Source: Thermoplasmata archaeon (GTDB lineage Archaea; Thermoplasmatota; Thermoplasmata; JAGHBH01). Taken from it: DNA of 6,330 bases. The stretch is from NCBI GenBank assembly GCA_030673205.1, contig DAOVJP010000084.1, positions 1-6,330 on the forward strand, read 5' to 3'. Positions 5,761 through 6,330 of the stretch are shown here, in pieces; position 1 is the first letter of the stretch; each line of letters begins with the position of its first letter. Both the position numbers and the translations under genes were made by a program. The notes beneath the pieces were generated by a model. The model was not told the DNA's origin, made no database searches, and was given only the letters and a program-made list of their open reading frames with translations.

Positions 5761-6330
5761 ATGAGTGAAGTCAGCGGTTTTATCGGAAAGGTCATCGAAG
5801 AACTCAGGCAAGAGGATACGATATCCATAATCCACACTGGCCCTGTTCCCATGGCCGAGCTAGAACGCTTGGATGCGATCCCGAAATTCTATTTCTTTGT
5901 GATAAACGACCACGAGGACGGTGTGATCGAGCACCAGTTCCTAACAAAGATCGTCGGCGCTCAGATACAGACCGAGATCGTGAAACTTCCCATAAAGGTT
6001 GTGGAGTACATCTTGAAGAAAGGATACCGGGACATGCCCTCTTTCAAGATATTAGAAGGTCTCAAATTCGGCACGGCGATATTCGATACTGATGGAGAGG
6101 GAGAGAGGATCGTCAAGACCGCCAAAGAAAACCTTTCCATATCGCGCTTCGTCGGGGATCTGGTGCACATAACCAAGGCTACTTTTGATGATGCTAGAAC
6201 CCTCCATGAGAACGAAGAGTATGAAAATGCCATTCTGGTTTCGAGGTTGGCTGTGGACTGGGCGGTCAAGCTGCTCTTGGCTTGCAAAGCCGACAGATAT
6301 GTCTGGAATTTCTCCAACATGGAACCGGGA
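5761..6330 (+). CDS. Degenerate nucleotidyltransferase/HEPN-like protein, 3' end outside window
   Basis: The frame is open from ATG at 5761 to the window's edge (190 residues, no stop). An in-frame TAG immediately before the ATG fixes the start. The layout matches the other two proteins of this type. A short helix leads to a strand and a T26-G27-P28-V29-P30 loop where GSxxRG would be. Strand 'KFYFFVIN' (42-49) has lost both metal-binding Asp residues. 'QTEIVKLPIKVVEYIL' (70-85) keeps the third acidic position, E72. After about residue 125 come HEPN-like helices, including 'EYENAILVSRLAVDWAVK' (153-170), whose SR and A-rich spacing match the paralogues. It should be catalytically dead as a nucleotidyltransferase and may bind nucleotides, RNA or partner proteins instead. 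Homology was judged by eye and the family is not certain. Confidence 0.75.
   Translation, partial: MSEVSGFIGKVIEELRQEDTISIIHTGPVPMAELERLDAIPKFYFFVINDHEDGVIEHQFLTKIVGAQIQTEIVKLPIKVVEYILKKGYRDMPSFKILEGLKFGTAIFDTDGEGERIVKTAKENLSISRFVGDLVHITKATFDDARTLHENEEYENAILVSRLAVDWAVKLLLACKADRYVWNFSNMEPG

Noticed and set aside
5961..6320. Minus-strand open frame of 119 codons
   Set aside because: It is fully antisense to the right-edge gene, has Ser/Thr-rich shadow composition, and has no start signals.
1..6330. CRISPR array, tRNA, rRNA or insertion sequence
   Set aside because: No spaced direct repeats, tRNA-like cloverleaf, rRNA segment, transposase or terminal inverted repeats were seen on reading both strands.

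Overview
The window looks archaeal, most likely a euryarchaeote related to Thermoplasmata or Methanomassiliicoccales-type lineages; the exact lineage is a guess. The grounds are an archaeal RPA-associated OB-fold protein at the left edge, AT-rich TATA-like boxes at archaeal spacing before most transcription units, some nearly leaderless starts mixed with strong Shine-Dalgarno sites, and heavy use of AGG/AGA (Arg) and ATA (Ile) codons. No rRNA, tRNA, CRISPR array or insertion sequence was seen.

Layout. Positions 1-725 (+) hold the 3' part of an RPA-associated protein gene. It meets, tail to tail, a gene at 722-1579 (-) for a six-helix membrane protein with three C-terminal zinc ribbons. The two stop codons share one CTAG. 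A 116-bp divergent promoter region (1580-1695) then leads into a nucleotidyltransferase with an apparent HEPN-like helical tail (1696-2508, +). It converges, with a 20-bp overlap, on a tight minus-strand cluster read from right to left: ABC ATPase (5164-4151), ABC-2 permease (4154-3276, ATGA overlap), and a second nucleotidyltransferase-like protein whose catalytic motif is damaged (3271-2489). Upstream of the ATPase on the same strand is an unannotated-looking 57-residue Gly/Pro-rich peptide gene (5460-5287) with a perfect AGGAGG site and a long leader. At the right edge (5761-6330, +) is the 5' part of a third protein of the same nucleotidyltransferase/HEPN-like architecture, with the catalytic Asp residues gone.

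How the parts may work together. The ABC pair is a complete two-component ABC-2 transporter. The second nucleotidyltransferase-like gene follows the permease by 4 bp and is probably co-translated with it. The three related proteins form a graded series (motif intact, one Asp replaced, both Asp lost) around the transporter and the small peptide. This suggests an accessory module in which an active NTase works with pseudoenzyme paralogues, perhaps tied to export of, or protection from, a small peptide or compound. The functional link is inference: the shared architecture was aligned by eye only, and the peptide matches no family I recognise.

The intergenic stretch 5461-5760 (300 bp) contains the peptide's leader and promoter, a 19-bp palindrome, and the promoter of the right-edge gene.
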